From positions 1 through 64,000 of the forward strand of contig NZ_JACDXT010000001.1 of NCBI RefSeq assembly GCF_016464015.1: DNA of 64,000 bases. The letters are read 5' to 3'. This DNA comes from Psychrobacter sp. bablab_jr014 (lineage in GTDB: Bacteria; Pseudomonadota; Gammaproteobacteria; Pseudomonadales; Moraxellaceae). A program made the translations under genes and the position numbers. Of this stretch, positions 63,663 to 64,000 are shown in pieces; positions within the stretch are counted from its first letter, which is position 1, and each line of letters starts with the position of its first letter. Below the pieces are notes generated by a model, which saw only the letters and a program-made list of their open reading frames with translations, searched no databases and was not told where the DNA came from.

Positions 63663-64000
63663 CTAAGCCTCATTGAGCACCAAAGACTCCTCGGCATCGA
63701 CTGGCGCATCTTTGTGTTTTTCGCTTTGATCAACAATCTTGGCACCGACCAAATCACCCACAACATTACCAAAGGTAAAAATCATATCGACCAAAATATT
63801 AATACCTGCTGTCAGTGCCACAATCTCAATGGGCAAGCCAGCTTGCGTAAATACGATGGACATACCAATCAAGCCTGCGCCAGGTACGCCAGCCGTACCC
63901 ACAGCAGCCATAGTACCAATGATGACGATAGTCGCAAGCTCTGGCGTGGACAAGGTCATACCCATAATCTCTGCCGCAAAAATAACCGCAACACCAAAAC
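63663..64000 (-). CDS. Dicarboxylate/amino acid:cation symporter, C-terminal part (cut by window end)
   Basis: The frame stays open to the right edge (FGVAVIFAAEIMGMTL...), so only the last about 112 residues are seen. The family signature of the C-terminal transport core is present: AAVGTAGVPGAGLIGMSIVF and AGINILVDMIFTFGNVVGDLVGAKI. These match the GltP/DctA-type sodium- or proton-coupled carriers (DAACS family). The acidic tail DAPVDAEESLVLNEA ends it. Substrate unknown. Confidence 0.9.
   Translation of the reverse strand, partial: FGVAVIFAAEIMGMTLSTPELATIVIIGTMAAVGTAGVPGAGLIGMSIVFTQAGLPIEIVALTAGINILVDMIFTFGNVVGDLVGAKIVDQSEKHKDAPVDAEESLVLNEA

Overview
The window looks like chromosomal DNA of a Psychrobacter-like member of the Moraxellaceae (Gammaproteobacteria). 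This rests on gene content and family resemblance: a dnaG-rpoD pair without rpsU, a tolQRAB cluster without an adjacent pal, long BamD and SecF proteins, and class Ia ribonucleotide reductase with a YfaE ferredoxin. No rRNA is present to confirm it. Most of the window is ordinary core genome of moderate GC. The visibly AT-rich parts are about 17.8-19.0 kb and 58.0-61.1 kb.

Layout. 0.1-5.3 kb (minus strand): a MATE exporter, then secF, secD and yajC, with secDF and yajC separated by a terminator. 5.8-11.1 kb (plus): a CNNM/CBS membrane protein, a small secreted NTF2-like protein, and a MltD-type lytic transglycosylase with seven LysM repeats. 11.3-13.9 kb (minus): a MltF-like transglycosylase whose binding domain appears to lack a lobe, a 170-bp MITE-like element, and a Nif3-family protein. 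14.2-15.5 kb: an HtrA/DegS-type periplasmic protease. 15.7-21.4 kb (minus): the dNTP-synthesis locus nrdA, two unknown genes, nrdB, yfaE, with probable NrdR boxes upstream of nrdA. 21.9-30.5 kb (minus): DUF493, bestrophin, map overlapping a ParD-like gene, rpoD, dnaG, bamD. 30.9-33.6 kb (plus): rluD, pgeF (yfiH) and a flavodoxin. 33.7-37.7 kb (minus): a tiny lipoprotein, tolB, tolA, tolR, tolQ. 38.2-44.1 kb (plus): a purine permease, then putA, followed by a separate gene that appears to encode the C-terminal domain of long PutA proteins. 44.4-53.1 kb (plus): hrpA, a histidine kinase with a double-receiver regulator, DUF1810 and ppiC. 53.2-57.8 kb: a second MITE copy, a LysR regulator, aspA and a 2-keto-acid decarboxylase. 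58-61.1 kb: an accessory patch with an acidic lipoprotein, a 5'-truncated CdiA/filamentous haemagglutinin remnant and an unknown membrane-anchored protein, next to tRNA-Gly(GCC). 61.4-64 kb: a Spy/CpxP-like protein, a SotB-like exporter and the 3' end of a dicarboxylate:cation symporter.

The strongest items for a second look are the split PutA, the two 170-bp TA-flanked elements with related solo ends, the AT-rich membrane gene lodged between nrdA and nrdB, the CDI remnant beside the tRNA, the ParD-like/map translational overlap, the structured leader upstream of putA, and a plus-strand leader with two intrinsic terminators before sotB. I found no CRISPR array, no intact transposase, no prophage and no complete new defence system. 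Functions were assigned by reading translated sequence from memory of the families, without database searches.
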